Assembly (NCBI GenBank): GCA_017529925.1
Contig: JAFXMZ010000017.1
Coordinates: 62,001-126,000, forward strand
Reading direction: 5' to 3'
Origin: Clostridiales bacterium
GTDB lineage: Bacteria > Bacillota > Clostridia > Saccharofermentanales > Saccharofermentanaceae
DNA length: 64,000 nucleotides
In this document: positions 51,605-61,046 of the stretch, piece by piece
Numbering within the stretch: the first letter of the stretch is position 1
How the letters are laid out: each line of letters opens with the position of its first letter
The notes under the pieces: generated by a model
The model's input: only the letters and a program-made list of their open reading frames with translations
Database searches by the model: none
What the model was told of the DNA's origin: nothing
Position numbers and translations under genes: made by a program

Positions 51605-54391
51605 TCAGAATTCCTTATCGGGATCGTCCTGTGGTGCACAAAGGAATTCGAACTTTATCGTCTTGAGCTTAACGCCCTTGCCTCCGAAGTGCGCACGGAA
51701 TATCGTATACTTGGACAGGAAGCGGAGCGTCGTCTCCTGGGATACGTCCTTCCCGTCCGTGCCGTTCCATGTGAGCACTCTTATCGGGATGCTCGTATAA
51801 AGGATCGTCATGGGTATCTGGGCAAGCTCTCCCAGGTCGGATGATGCCGTGAGCGTGACCGTATATCTTCCGGGCTTGCTGCACGTTACTCCGAATACAA
51901 AATCATCTCCTGCCTCTGTATCCGCATCTACCGTTATGATCTCATCCTCGGGAATGTTGTAGTACCTCTCGACCTTTGTCTCGATATTATCTCCCTCGAA
52001 AGGACAATCCACATGCTTCACTTCATATGCATCTCCCGTGATCCTCATCATGGCGGGAGTATCCATTGCAAACCTCAGGATATTTCCGGCATTTCTCTGG
52101 AGCTCCGCACGCGTGATCTCATCCTTATTGCCGCTCTTCAGATTCTCATATGTATCGGCTTCATCGAGATGTTCTCTCTCGACGGAAGAGCATACCATAT
52201 AGATATCACACTGGGCCCTTGCCATCATGGAATGCTCATTGATGTCCCTGTCATACTTATTGTCAGGCTGATGCTCGATATATGCCCACCAGTCTGTCAT
52301 CACGATTCCCTTATATCCCCACTGCTCGCGGAGGATAACGGTATTGATGTCATAGTTTGCGGTTCCGTATATGCCGTTGATCATGTTGTAGACCGACATG
52401 ATGCTCCTGGCGCCGCCCTCCTTTACCGCGATCTCATAACCGCGCATGTAGATCTCGCGCAGGGCCTTCTCGGATACGACAGAATCCATCTCGCGCCTGT
52501 GCGTCTCCCTGTTGTTTGCACAGAAGTGCTTTATGGTCGCCGTAACGTGATGCTTCTCGAGTCCTCTGATCTGTGCGGCAGCGATCTTTCCGGTGAGCAG
52601 CGGATCCTCTGAGAAATACTCAAAGTTCCTTCCGTTCAAGGGATGTCTGTGAATGTTGATGCCGGGACCGAGGATAGTGTCGACCTCATTGGATACCATC
52701 TCTATTCCGAACAGCTCGAAAAGCTCCTCCATCAGCTCCTCATTATATGTCGAGGCAAGACATGTCCCGTTAGGCAGCGAGAATGCCTTCTTGCCGCTGT
52801 CGATCCTCATTCCGGAAGGACCGTCATCACAGCACAGCGCGGGGATGCCGAGAGCCTGAAGCTCGCGCGATACTCCTCCGAAAGCGGCAGCCGTACCTGT
52901 CGTTACCTTGGGGCTGCTCATGCCCTCTCCCCTTATGATGAGTGACAGGTCTTCGTCTGTCAGCTGGGCGATGAATTCATCGAGTGTATTCTTTCCATCC
53001 ATGACATCCCTGAGCATTATGCCCACAGGACCCGTCTGGGGTATCTCCTCAGGAACGCGCTCAAGGCGGCTGTCGACATTCTCGACTGTCCTCAGAGGCG
53101 CATCTTCGTATGTTCCGTCCGAAGTCAGTCTCTTAAAGGATTCTGCGGGACCACCGGCCCTGCCGAGTGATTCTACGACAGTATCTTCATCTATAGTGAT
53201 CTTTCCCGCTTCCTTGTTGTCAGCAACATCGTTGCCTGCATAGAAAACATAATCACCCTTCTCGAGTATCCAGCCCGTCGTAAGACCCGAACGGCCGTCA
53301 TCGTCATATGATGCAAGATACTTACGGGGGATATCTATCACGATCTCTTCCTCTTCCGACGGCCTGAGCTCCTTCGTTTTCGAGAAGCCCGCAAGAACGA
53401 GAGAAGGCTTGGAGAGCTTCCCTGAGGGAGCCTTTACGAAGACGAGCACCGTCTTTTTGCCGCTCATCTCTCCCGTATTCCTGACGGAAAGACGTATGTT
53501 GACAGAGGATCCGTCAAATGACAGATCTTTTGTATCAATGTCGAATGTCGTATATGAAAGTCCGTATCCGAAAGGATATCTTACCTTCTCCGGGGCAAAT
53601 GTCGAGAAATATCTGTAGCCTACGAAGATATCCTCCTGATAGATATCCTTAAGAGGATCCTTGTTGCCGAAGTTCTCGTTGGAAGGGATATCATTAAGGT
53701 CATAGGCGATCGTATCCGTAAGCGATCCCGAAGGCACGGCCTTGCCGGTGATGAGGTTCGCGGCGGCAATACCGCCGATCATTCCGGCCTGCCATATGTA
53801 CATGACGGCCGAGGGACCATAATCATCGACAAAAGACATATCTATAACGTTTCCTACATTAAGGAGTATCACTGTCTTTGTGAAATACCTGCATACGATA
53901 CGGATCATGTCCTTCTCGCCGTCGCTCAGATAATAGGAACCCGGCTCTGCCGAATTATCCCTGTCCTCACCTGCGGTCCTCGCGATGACCATAATGCCGA
54001 GAGAACATCTCGAAGCTGCATCTTCAACAAAAGCCTCATCAAGAGGCATCTCGTCCTGGGACCATCTCTCCTTGCCCCAGCCGAGGCCGGGATCGACAAG
54101 ATGCGTCTCATTCCACGACGCATAGAGTTCCTTTGTCTTCTCATCGAGGATTATGTCGGGATCGTTGTCGAGGCCTTCGAGGATCGTCGTTACATGGCCC
54201 GTATTGACCATTCCGCCCGAGCCTGTTCCGCTCTTGTAGTAATTGGACTGCATCCTCCCGAAGAGTGCTGCCTTAGTCCCTTTCGCTGCGGGAAGCGCAC
54301 CGTCATTCCTGAGAAGGACTGCACCTTCCTCGGCCGCTCTTACGGCGACTTCTTCATACTTCTTCCAGTCAAGAGTTAAAACGGCCATCAT
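51605..54391 (-). CDS. Glycoside hydrolase family 3 enzyme with permuted domain order
   Basis: Probable cytoplasmic beta-glucosidase or related exo-glycosidase, 928 residues, no signal peptide. The (alpha/beta)6 sandwich comes first (about 12-270: AVRAAEEGAVLLRNDGALP, FGYGLSYTTFD at its end), then a fibronectin-III-like domain (about 290-390). The catalytic TIM barrel is last (about 460-760): ALCCDDGPSGMRID, LGPGINIHRHPLNGRNFEYF, KHFCANNRETHR and MTDWWAY, whose aspartate (Asp700) is the expected nucleophile. This inverted order is known in Ruminococcus beta-glucosidases. The second ATG (54388) has slightly better spacing from GGGAGG. Confidence 0.9.
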   Translation of the reverse strand: MMAVLTLDWKKYEEVAVRAAEEGAVLLRNDGALPAAKGTKAALFGRMQSNYYKSGTGSGGMVNTGHVTTILEGLDNDPDIILDEKTKELYASWNETHLVDPGLGWGKERWSQDEMPLDEAFVEDAASRCSLGIMVIARTAGEDRDNSAEPGSYYLSDGEKDMIRIVCRYFTKTVILLNVGNVIDMSFVDDYGPSAVMYIWQAGMIGGIAAANLITGKAVPSGSLTDTIAYDLNDIPSNENFGNKDPLKDIYQEDIFVGYRYFSTFAPEKVRYPFGYGLSYTTFDIDTKDLSFDGSSVNIRLSVRNTGEMSGKKTVLVFVKAPSGKLSKPSLVLAGFSKTKELRPSEEEEIVIDIPRKYLASYDDDGRSGLTTGWILEKGDYVFYAGNDVADNKEAGKITIDEDTVVESLGRAGGPAESFKRLTSDGTYEDAPLRTVENVDSRLERVPEEIPQTGPVGIMLRDVMDGKNTLDEFIAQLTDEDLSLIIRGEGMSSPKVTTGTAAAFGGVSRELQALGIPALCCDDGPSGMRIDSGKKAFSLPNGTCLASTYNEELMEELFELFGIEMVSNEVDTILGPGINIHRHPLNGRNFEYFSEDPLLTGKIAAAQIRGLEKHHVTATIKHFCANNRETHRREMDSVVSEKALREIYMRGYEIAVKEGGARSIMSVYNMINGIYGTANYDINTVILREQWGYKGIVMTDWWAYIEHQPDNKYDRDINEHSMMARAQCDIYMVCSSVEREHLDEADTYENLKSGNKDEITRAELQRNAGNILRFAMDTPAMMRITGDAYEVKHVDCPFEGDNIETKVERYYNIPEDEIITVDADTEAGDDFVFGVTCSKPGRYTVTLTASSDLGELAQIPMTILYTSIPIRVLTWNGTDGKDVSQETTLRFLSKYTIFRAHFGGKGVKLKTIKFEFLCAPQDDPDKEF

Positions 54392-54458
54392 CGCATCCTC
54401 CCAATATACGTGCTACGATATGATTCTACAATAAAAAGAGGGCACGATTATCTCATAT

Positions 54459-55628
54459 TCATTGTTTTTTTGTAAATAATGAGGCTGTTATCTCCGAACC
54501 GTCGCCGAGGTCAGTCGGGTCGCATGCCGTATATCTGACGATCTCCTCCATGCGGCTCCTCTCGGTAAACGATACGAGCGAAACTGCCGTTCCGGATTTC
54601 CCCGCTCTTGCCGTACGTCCGATCCTGTGAAGATAGAACTCGTTCTCGTTCGGGATGTCATAATTAAATACTATCTCTATATCATCGACGTCTATTCCCC
54701 TGGCAACTACATCCGTGGCGATCAGTACGTCGAACTTGTCTTTTCGAAAAGCGTCCATGACGCGGTTCCTCCTGCTCTGCGAGACCGAACCGTGGAGCAT
54801 GTCGCACTTGATGCCTGCGATCTCGAGCTTGCCCGCGACCTTTTCGGTCTGGCGCTTCGTATTGCAGAAGACGATCCCCTTGCGGAACTTGCCGGTGTCG
54901 ATGATTTTCAGGATCATCCTTATCTTGTCCTTCTCGGGAACGGAGACCGTAAACTCATCTATGTCGGGGTGATCCTGTGCCTTGGGCATTACATCGATCT
55001 CGGCTGCTCCTTCCATGAACTGCCATGTGATGTCCTGGATCTCCCTGGGCATCGTCGCAGAGAACAGTGCCATCTGCTTGTCGGAAGGAGTAAGCGATAT
55101 GATCCTCTTGATGTCCCTGATGAAACCCATCTTGAGCATCTCGTCGGCCTCGTCGAGGACGAGTGTATAGATATTTCCGACATCTATCATTCTCCTGGAG
55201 ATGAGGTCCAGGAGCCTTCCGGGGGTTGCCACGACGATCTGCGGATTCCTGCGGAGCTTGTCGGCCTGGACATTCATGCTCTGGCCTCCGATAACCGCGC
55301 ATGTGTTGAAACCCTTTATATACTTGGCAAGTCCCCTTATCTCCGACGTGATCTGGAGAGCGAGCTCTCTCGTAGGGCAGAGGACGAGGCCCTGGATGTC
55401 CTTCGAGTTCATGTCGAGATACTCGAGCATCGGGATCGAGAATGCGAATGTCTTTCCGGTTCCCGTAGGTGCCTTTGCGATGAGGCTCAGGTTATCCATC
55501 AGGAGCGGGATCGCTTTCTGCTGGACCGTAGTGGGGCGTTTGACACCCATCTTCCTGAGTGCGTTCATTATCTCGGGCGACAGGTCAAGGTCGGTAAATG
55601 ATATCTCTTTTTCTTCACTGTTTTCCAT
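54459..55628 (-). CDS. DEAD-box RNA helicase
   Basis: ATP-dependent RNA unwinding, probably in ribosome assembly or mRNA decay at low temperature. The 389 residues are a bare helicase core: Q-motif FTDLDLSPEIMNALRKMG, APTGTGKT, PTRELALQI, VLDEADEML, FSATMP, IATDVVARGIDV and HRIGRTARAGKSG. There is no long C-terminal tail as in CshA or DeaD. It follows the LTA-synthase-like gene by 7 bases, so they are probably co-transcribed. Confidence 0.93.
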   Translation of the reverse strand: MENSEEKEISFTDLDLSPEIMNALRKMGVKRPTTVQQKAIPLLMDNLSLIAKAPTGTGKTFAFSIPMLEYLDMNSKDIQGLVLCPTRELALQITSEIRGLAKYIKGFNTCAVIGGQSMNVQADKLRRNPQIVVATPGRLLDLISRRMIDVGNIYTLVLDEADEMLKMGFIRDIKRIISLTPSDKQMALFSATMPREIQDITWQFMEGAAEIDVMPKAQDHPDIDEFTVSVPEKDKIRMILKIIDTGKFRKGIVFCNTKRQTEKVAGKLEIAGIKCDMLHGSVSQSRRNRVMDAFRKDKFDVLIATDVVARGIDVDDIEIVFNYDIPNENEFYLHRIGRTARAGKSGTAVSLVSFTERSRMEEIVRYTACDPTDLGDGSEITASLFTKKQ

Positions 55629-55635
55629 TTCTGTT

Positions 55636-58242
55636 TCATCCTTCCGTTTCGTCAGGCGACTCCTCCGCTCCGGCTTCCTCCCCTGCGGATGCGGCGTCGG
55701 GATCGATATCCTCTGCCATCGACATAGGATAGTCGAAGAATGCGCTCAGACGGTCTTCCTTCTCGAAGACGTTATTGTATTCAAGTACTGCATAGTAATT
55801 CCATATATCGAGTTCCTTGAGTATCTCGGAACCGCCGAGATACGATCCGTCAAAATCGCAGATGCCTATCGTCGTGATTGACGGATACAGCCTGTACATG
55901 ACGGTCAGGAAAAGCTGATACTCGGTAAGCGGGATGCCGGCTGTCTGCATCAGCAGGGTCGACAGATAGTTGAGCGAAACGTGCTCCGCCTCACCCTTTT
56001 CGATGGGATAGTTTGCCCAGATGAAGAAGTCGGTCGTATACATCTTCTCCATCTCGGCAGGACCGAGATCAGACGTAGACTTAACGCCCAGGATATTCTC
56101 GTAGAATCCGTCCTTGAATGAGGGCAGGTGATCGCCGAAGAAGCAGATGATAGTCGGTTCGCCGCACTTGCTGAAATAATCCACGAGGTACTCTACGGCA
56201 GCATCCGTGTTGTGTGCCACTGAGAAATACTGCTCGGCCTCGGTATACCTTCCGGGCTCCGCCGCATAGAATACGTCCGGCTCGAAATTCTCATATGTCT
56301 TCGTATATCCGCCGTGATTCTGCATGGTGACATTGAAGATGAACAGCGGCCTGTCGGGATCCTCTTTCTTGTTCTGCTCGTAGAGCTCCGTCACCTTTTT
56401 GAAAGAACACATGTCGCTGATATAGGATCTTATATATTCGGCATCCTGGAAATCCTCGATGTCATGGAACTCATCGAAACCCATATATTCATAGACTGCG
56501 GGCCTGTTCCATCCGCTCCCGAGGTAGGGATGGACGGCGATCGACTTGTAGCCGATGTTGTCCAGCGTCCTCGCCAGGGAACCTGTCTCGTGGTCTATAT
56601 ACTGCTGATAGGGAATGCTGCCCTGAGGCATTCCGATCATGGTATTTCCCGTCAGGAACTCGAATTCGGAATTGGCTGTTCCGCCTCCGAAAGTCGATAC
56701 ATGAAGTTCGCCCTTTATCGCATTCGGATCATCAGCGAGTGACGATATGAAGGGTGCATATTCCTCGGTGAACTCTATATCCCCGAACTGTGAGAAATCA
56801 GAATATGACTCGTCCATGATGACGATCACGTTAGGGAGCTTGCCGGCTTCCGGAACAGGTGCTTTTCGAGCGGACTCATCGAGCAGATCGCCCGATATCA
56901 TGACGGCGCCGTAGTTGTCGTGTATATCAGCCGTAACGTCCTCCATATTCTCGAGTGAATAGACGGACGGGGGATCGACAGTCAGGTATTTGGCGTTCAT
57001 CGTTATCGCGACAAGAAGCCCGTTGTCGGTGTAGTTTTTCGGCTGGTTCCATACATTGTTGACGATACCGAGCTTCTGCATGAGCGAATTCTTGGATGCG
57101 CTGTATCTGTCGGCATTAAAGAGGGCCGCGACAAGAAGGCCGAGGACGGACAGGCTCAGCACTCCGGCGATGACCCTGAACCTGATCTTCTTCATGCTGT
57201 ATCTGAACCTCGAAACGACCGCCGTGATCAGGATGAATACGCAGCCTGTCGTGACGATCATATACCTCAGTCCGATCGTATATTCCGAAGCAACGTTCAT
57301 CGCTGTCTTGAACGACACGATATCGGAGAATGAGAACGGCTCTCCCCTGAACTCGATCTTGTAGTAATTGATGATGGCGATGATGAAGATGAGGATATTC
57401 GAAAAGAGTACCGTAAACCTCAGATGGTTCGTTATCGCGAAGAAGATCCAGTAGATCGCGGCATAGAGGATATAGTTGACTATCCATACGATCGGCGTCT
57501 TCCTGAAGACGGAACTGTCATTGAGGCACTCGGCGACGATGAACATGACAAGAGGCATGACGCCCATTATGATCCCGCAGATCCTCCGCCTCGTATCCTC
57601 GTCGAGCTTGAGCCTCAGCAGGATCGTCCATCCCGAGATAAGGATACATGCTATCGAAAGCGTATATGCGCCCGTGTGGAACTGCACATATCCGATCTCC
57701 GTATTCGTCTGGAGGCGCCTGTCAGCAGGCTGTCCGCTGTATACAACGTCCCTTATCTCATCCTTTACATTGTTCGACAGCCATACCTTCGGGATATGCC
57801 ACATGTCGGCATCCTTCGCCATGACCTTGAAGTAATATGTTCCTCCAGGCTTGAGGTGAAGGTCGACGTCGAACTTGAGATATGCGTCATCACCTCTTAT
57901 AGAGGCGATCTCGACCTCCTCGGAATAAAGCTCCGCTCCGCTCCTGTCCTCGACAGTAAAGACGATCTGTCCCCTGTCGCCTGAACAGTCCGTGAGATGT
58001 ATCTGGATATAGCTTACGTGGCTCTTGCCCGGGACAAAGCGCTGTACGAGAGGCGTACCGTTGATATTGCCGTTACGCTCGAGTCTCGTTCCGATGCAGT
58101 CCGAAACGTATGTATCGCTGTAAAGCCCGGTATTCAGAAATATAAAAGAAAGCATCAGCACCACGAACAGCGCCGCGGAGACAAATCTTATCCGGCGGTC
58201 TGTGAACGATACCGCCTGAAGTATCTTGAACTGCTTTCTCAT
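55636..58242 (-). CDS. LTA synthase-family sulfatase membrane protein
   Basis: Probably transfers phosphoglycerol outside the membrane for lipoteichoic acid or a glycolipid, 868 residues. TM1 (about 18-41) is followed by an extracytoplasmic domain of about 140 residues that standard LtaS lacks, then about five helices (about 190-375) and the sulfatase domain (about 470-770). That domain has NVIVIMDESYSDFS, GGGTANSEFEFLTG with the nucleophile threonine, HPYLGSGWNRP and CFFGDHLPSF with metal Asp-His. The last 60 residues are acidic. The extra domain (VEDRSGAELYSEEVEIAS) looks like a beta-sandwich. It is upstream of the helicase. Confidence 0.88.
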   Translation of the reverse strand: MRKQFKILQAVSFTDRRIRFVSAALFVVLMLSFIFLNTGLYSDTYVSDCIGTRLERNGNINGTPLVQRFVPGKSHVSYIQIHLTDCSGDRGQIVFTVEDRSGAELYSEEVEIASIRGDDAYLKFDVDLHLKPGGTYYFKVMAKDADMWHIPKVWLSNNVKDEIRDVVYSGQPADRRLQTNTEIGYVQFHTGAYTLSIACILISGWTILLRLKLDEDTRRRICGIIMGVMPLVMFIVAECLNDSSVFRKTPIVWIVNYILYAAIYWIFFAITNHLRFTVLFSNILIFIIAIINYYKIEFRGEPFSFSDIVSFKTAMNVASEYTIGLRYMIVTTGCVFILITAVVSRFRYSMKKIRFRVIAGVLSLSVLGLLVAALFNADRYSASKNSLMQKLGIVNNVWNQPKNYTDNGLLVAITMNAKYLTVDPPSVYSLENMEDVTADIHDNYGAVMISGDLLDESARKAPVPEAGKLPNVIVIMDESYSDFSQFGDIEFTEEYAPFISSLADDPNAIKGELHVSTFGGGTANSEFEFLTGNTMIGMPQGSIPYQQYIDHETGSLARTLDNIGYKSIAVHPYLGSGWNRPAVYEYMGFDEFHDIEDFQDAEYIRSYISDMCSFKKVTELYEQNKKEDPDRPLFIFNVTMQNHGGYTKTYENFEPDVFYAAEPGRYTEAEQYFSVAHNTDAAVEYLVDYFSKCGEPTIICFFGDHLPSFKDGFYENILGVKSTSDLGPAEMEKMYTTDFFIWANYPIEKGEAEHVSLNYLSTLLMQTAGIPLTEYQLFLTVMYRLYPSITTIGICDFDGSYLGGSEILKELDIWNYYAVLEYNNVFEKEDRLSAFFDYPMSMAEDIDPDAASAGEEAGAEESPDETEG

Positions 58243-58356
58243 TTATATCTTTGTGTCTTTCGATCGATTCTTGGTACATGCAGATTATAATATATAAACC
58301 GTCGAAAAACACGTTCGCGGCTTTATGCCCTTTGTATAAGATAACGGTGCCGTTTT

Positions 58357-58386
58357 TTGGTTCTTATGTACCTTGTGCGGTATAAT
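58357..58386 (+). promoter_or_regulatory. Promoter of the deoB-deoC fusion gene
   Basis: TTGGTT (58357-58362), an 18-base spacer and a consensus TATAAT (58381-58386), 27 bases before the start. It is divergent from the LTA-synthase-like gene. Confidence 0.6.
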
Positions 58387-58412
58387 CCGTATATAAGATC
58401 GGAGGTATCCCC

Positions 58413-60242
58413 ATGGCAAAACGTGTATTTCTCGTCGTTCTCGACAGTTTCGGTATAGGAGGCGCTTCGGATGCGGCGTCCTTCGGCGATGAAGGCAGCA
58501 ACACACTGGCTGCGGTACTGTCGGATTCGGACAGGCCGTTTCCCAATCTGAGCCGTATGGGCCTCCTCAACATCGACGGTCATGATGACCCGAGGATCAC
58601 GTCCTATATCGCCTCGCAGGAACATCTCCCCCCGATCCTCGGCTCTTACGCACGGCTCATCGAGCTTTCGGCCGGAAAGGATTCGACGACAGGCCACTGG
58701 GAGATGGCCGGGGTGATCTCCTCAAAGCCCCTTCCCACATACCCGGACGGATTCCCTGAAGACGTGATCTCAAGACTCCGGAAGATAACCGGAAGAGGCA
58801 TTCTCTGCAATAAGCCGTACAGCGGCACCGAGGTCATAAAGGACTTCGGCGAGGAACATATGAAGACCGGAGACCTGATCGTATACACATCGGCTGACAG
58901 CGTCCTGCAGATAGCTGCCCATGAAGACATCGTCCCTCTCGAGACGCTCTACGGATACTGCCGCGAGGCGCGTGAGCTGATGACCGGCGAACATGCCGTG
59001 GGACGCGTCATCGCAAGACCTTTCACCGGAGAAAAGGGCAGTTTCACAAGGACTGCGGGAAGGCATGACTTCTCTCTCCAGTGCCCGGGGACAAACATGC
59101 TCGATATACTGAAGGAGACGGGATATGACGTTATCTCCGTAGGAAAGATATACGACCTTTTCGCCGGGAGATCGATAACCGAGGCGATCCCGACCTCATC
59201 GAACACGGAGGGAATAGAGAAACTCCTCGAGATGTCCGACCGCGATTTTAGCGGCCTGTGTTATGTCAACCTTGTCGACTTTGACATGAAGTACGGGCAC
59301 AGGAACGACATACCCGGATATGCTTCGGCCATGCACGAGTTCGACGATGCGCTCGGGAAGTTCCTTTCGCTGATGAGAGAGGATGATCTTCTTATCATAA
59401 CGGCCGATCACGGATGCGACCCTTCGACGGAATCGACGGATCACTCGCGGGAGAATGTTCCTCTGCTCATTTACGGGCAGGGATACGACTGCCCTCATAA
59501 CCTCGGGGTGCTCGCAGGGCTGGACAATGTTTCGTCGACAGTCCTTACAGCCCTGATGACGTCCCCGTCGAAAAGGATATTTACCCCTCCCGTCTTCTCG
59601 AATGAGCCGGATCCCGGGAACATAATGAGCCGCGTCGACCTTACGAACCTCAAGGTAACGGCGACCGAAGACGACATAAGGGATCTCGTCAGGAGAGCCG
59701 TATCCGAGGGTTGCGCCTCCGTATGCGTTCCTCCCTGCTTCGTAAGGACAGCCTCAGAGGAATCCGCGGGAAGGATCGCCATATGCACCGTCATCGGATT
59801 CCCGAACGGATACCAGACAACGTCCGTCAAGAAGTTCGAAGCTCTCGAGGCCTGTGACAACGGCGCTTCCGAGATCGACATGGTCATAAACGTCAACATG
59901 GTCAAGAGCGTAAAGCTCGACAGGGTTGCCGATGAGATAAAAGTCATAGCCGATGCGGTCCACTCCAGGGGAGCCCTTCTCAAGGTGATAATCGAAACAT
60001 GTTATCTTACACGTGCCGAGAAGCTCGCACTGTGCCATATCGTTACCGTTCAGGGAGCGGACTTCATCAAGACCAGCACGGGATTCGGTCCGGCCGGCGC
60101 CACCATCGAAGATGTCTCATTCATGAGAAAGACCTGCGGAAGCTCCGTCCGCGTCAAGGCCGCAGGCGGGATCAGGGATAAGGAGACTGCCACCGCCATG
60201 GTAGAAGCGGGGGCCGACAGGATAGGTGCGTCAAGGCTCTGA
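58413..60242 (+). CDS. deoB-deoC: Phosphopentomutase-deoxyribose-phosphate aldolase fusion
   Basis: One 609-residue protein for two successive steps of nucleoside breakdown: deoxyribose 1-phosphate to 5-phosphate, then to acetaldehyde and glyceraldehyde 3-phosphate. Residues 1-395 are phosphopentomutase: LVVLDSFGIGG (metal Asp11), GKDSTTGHWEMAG, LVDFDMKYGHRND and TADHGCDPSTESTDHSRENVPLL. Ser91 stands where family members have the phosphorylated threonine. Residues 405-609 are aldolase: VDLTNLKVTAT, Asp489 in EIDMVINV, Schiff-base Lys553 in DFIKTSTGFG and Lys582 in RVKAAGGI. The aldolase ends at GASRL, shorter than free DeoC. No stop or frame change occurs at the joint, and the internal ATG at 59625 has no good ribosome site. 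GGAGG precedes the start. Confidence 0.93.
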   Translation: MAKRVFLVVLDSFGIGGASDAASFGDEGSNTLAAVLSDSDRPFPNLSRMGLLNIDGHDDPRITSYIASQEHLPPILGSYARLIELSAGKDSTTGHWEMAGVISSKPLPTYPDGFPEDVISRLRKITGRGILCNKPYSGTEVIKDFGEEHMKTGDLIVYTSADSVLQIAAHEDIVPLETLYGYCREARELMTGEHAVGRVIARPFTGEKGSFTRTAGRHDFSLQCPGTNMLDILKETGYDVISVGKIYDLFAGRSITEAIPTSSNTEGIEKLLEMSDRDFSGLCYVNLVDFDMKYGHRNDIPGYASAMHEFDDALGKFLSLMREDDLLIITADHGCDPSTESTDHSRENVPLLIYGQGYDCPHNLGVLAGLDNVSSTVLTALMTSPSKRIFTPPVFSNEPDPGNIMSRVDLTNLKVTATEDDIRDLVRRAVSEGCASVCVPPCFVRTASEESAGRIAICTVIGFPNGYQTTSVKKFEALEACDNGASEIDMVINVNMVKSVKLDRVADEIKVIADAVHSRGALLKVIIETCYLTRAEKLALCHIVTVQGADFIKTSTGFGPAGATIEDVSFMRKTCGSSVRVKAAGGIRDKETATAMVEAGADRIGASRL

Positions 60243-60289
60243 TCCCGGTGATCTCACCCGCAACACATAAAAACAGACCCGTACGGGAC

Positions 60290-60320
60290 AGATGCATCAG
60301 GACTCTGATGTATCTTTTTT
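60290..60320 (+). terminator. Terminator of the deoB-deoC gene
   Basis: AGATGCATCAG (60290-60300) and CTGATGTATCT (60305-60315), one G-U pair, loop GACT, then TTTTTT. Confidence 0.85.
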
Positions 60321-60445
60321 GTTCTGTTTTTGTTCGATTTTTCTGAAAAATGTCACTTGTGTCCTTTTAATCTCCCTAAAACCGTGTTATACTCCCCTCA
60401 TAAAAAGAACATTTGATCTTGTTGATCGAGAAGGGAGACATTAAT

Positions 60446-60712
60446 ATGACACTATGTGACCTCTTTATACTTATATTCTTTGCAACAGTTTTCTATAAGT
60501 GCATCTCCGATGCATTCGACTTCTGGAGAGAGTTCGATGCCGAAGGATCCTGCAGGAACGTAAGGCATGCCTCTGTCGCTCCGCGTCACCTGCCTGCTCC
60601 CTCCAGGCCTTCCCCGTCAAACGTGCCTCTCAGGGCAGGCCCCGCTGCTGCGGCAGCCGGAGCCGCAGCACCGAGGCTGACCTCTTCCGGTCCTGTCAGG
60701 AAGGCTGCCTGA
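60446..60712 (+). CDS. Small membrane protein with Ala/Pro tail
   Basis: Unrecognised 88-residue protein. One N-terminal hydrophobic helix (LCDLFILIFFATVFYKCI, about 3-20) is followed by a low-complexity tail rich in Pro, Ala, Ser and Arg. The start at 60446 follows AAGGGAG; a TTTTAA-17-TATACT promoter with extended TG lies upstream, ending near 60393. The tail would be cytoplasmic if the helix is a signal anchor with outside N-terminus, but the orientation is unclear. Confidence 0.55.
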   Translation: MTLCDLFILIFFATVFYKCISDAFDFWREFDAEGSCRNVRHASVAPRHLPAPSRPSPSNVPLRAGPAAAAAGAAAPRLTSSGPVRKAA

Positions 60713-61046
60713 TCACCGACATCTGTCCGAACGGATTCCTCCGTTCTTTCATATGCTGCCATCTGCCCTGTGCATCGGATCGATAAACCACAAGACCCAC
60801 CTACCCGCAACATCCGACAGCACAGGGCCGGCATTGGCAGTACGATTAATGGTACACATTTCATTTTCACCCGTCTTTCGCCGTGACAGGCTCCGCCGCT
60901 TCCCGCGGTATGGTCACCGGCGCCCTCTCCTTTTTCAATGACAAAAAACTAATAAAAAATTAATAAATTACCATAAATAAAGTTGACTAATAGCACTGTT
61001 TTTCGATATTCTTGTTGTTGGATATATATTATTGGGAGGCAATGAT
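60713..61046. other. Intergenic region with hairpin and promoter
   Basis: No gene seen. GAACGGA-TTCC-TCCGTTC (60729-60746) followed by TTTC may end the upstream gene. The promoter of the next gene is TTGACT (60983-60988), an 18-base spacer and TATTCT (61007-61012). Both strands of the GC-rich part at 60870-60930 were read for known riboswitch cores; none was found. Confidence 0.55.

Noticed and set aside
59625..60242. Separate deoC gene starting at the internal ATG
   Set aside because: It is in frame with deoB, has no stop before it and only a weak ribosome site, so a fusion is the simpler reading. Minor internal initiation cannot be excluded.
60860..60960. Possible riboswitch in the GC-rich intergenic part
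   Set aside because: Compared by eye with glycine, FMN, cobalamin, TPP, fluoride and cyclic-di-GMP cores on both strands; no core matched.
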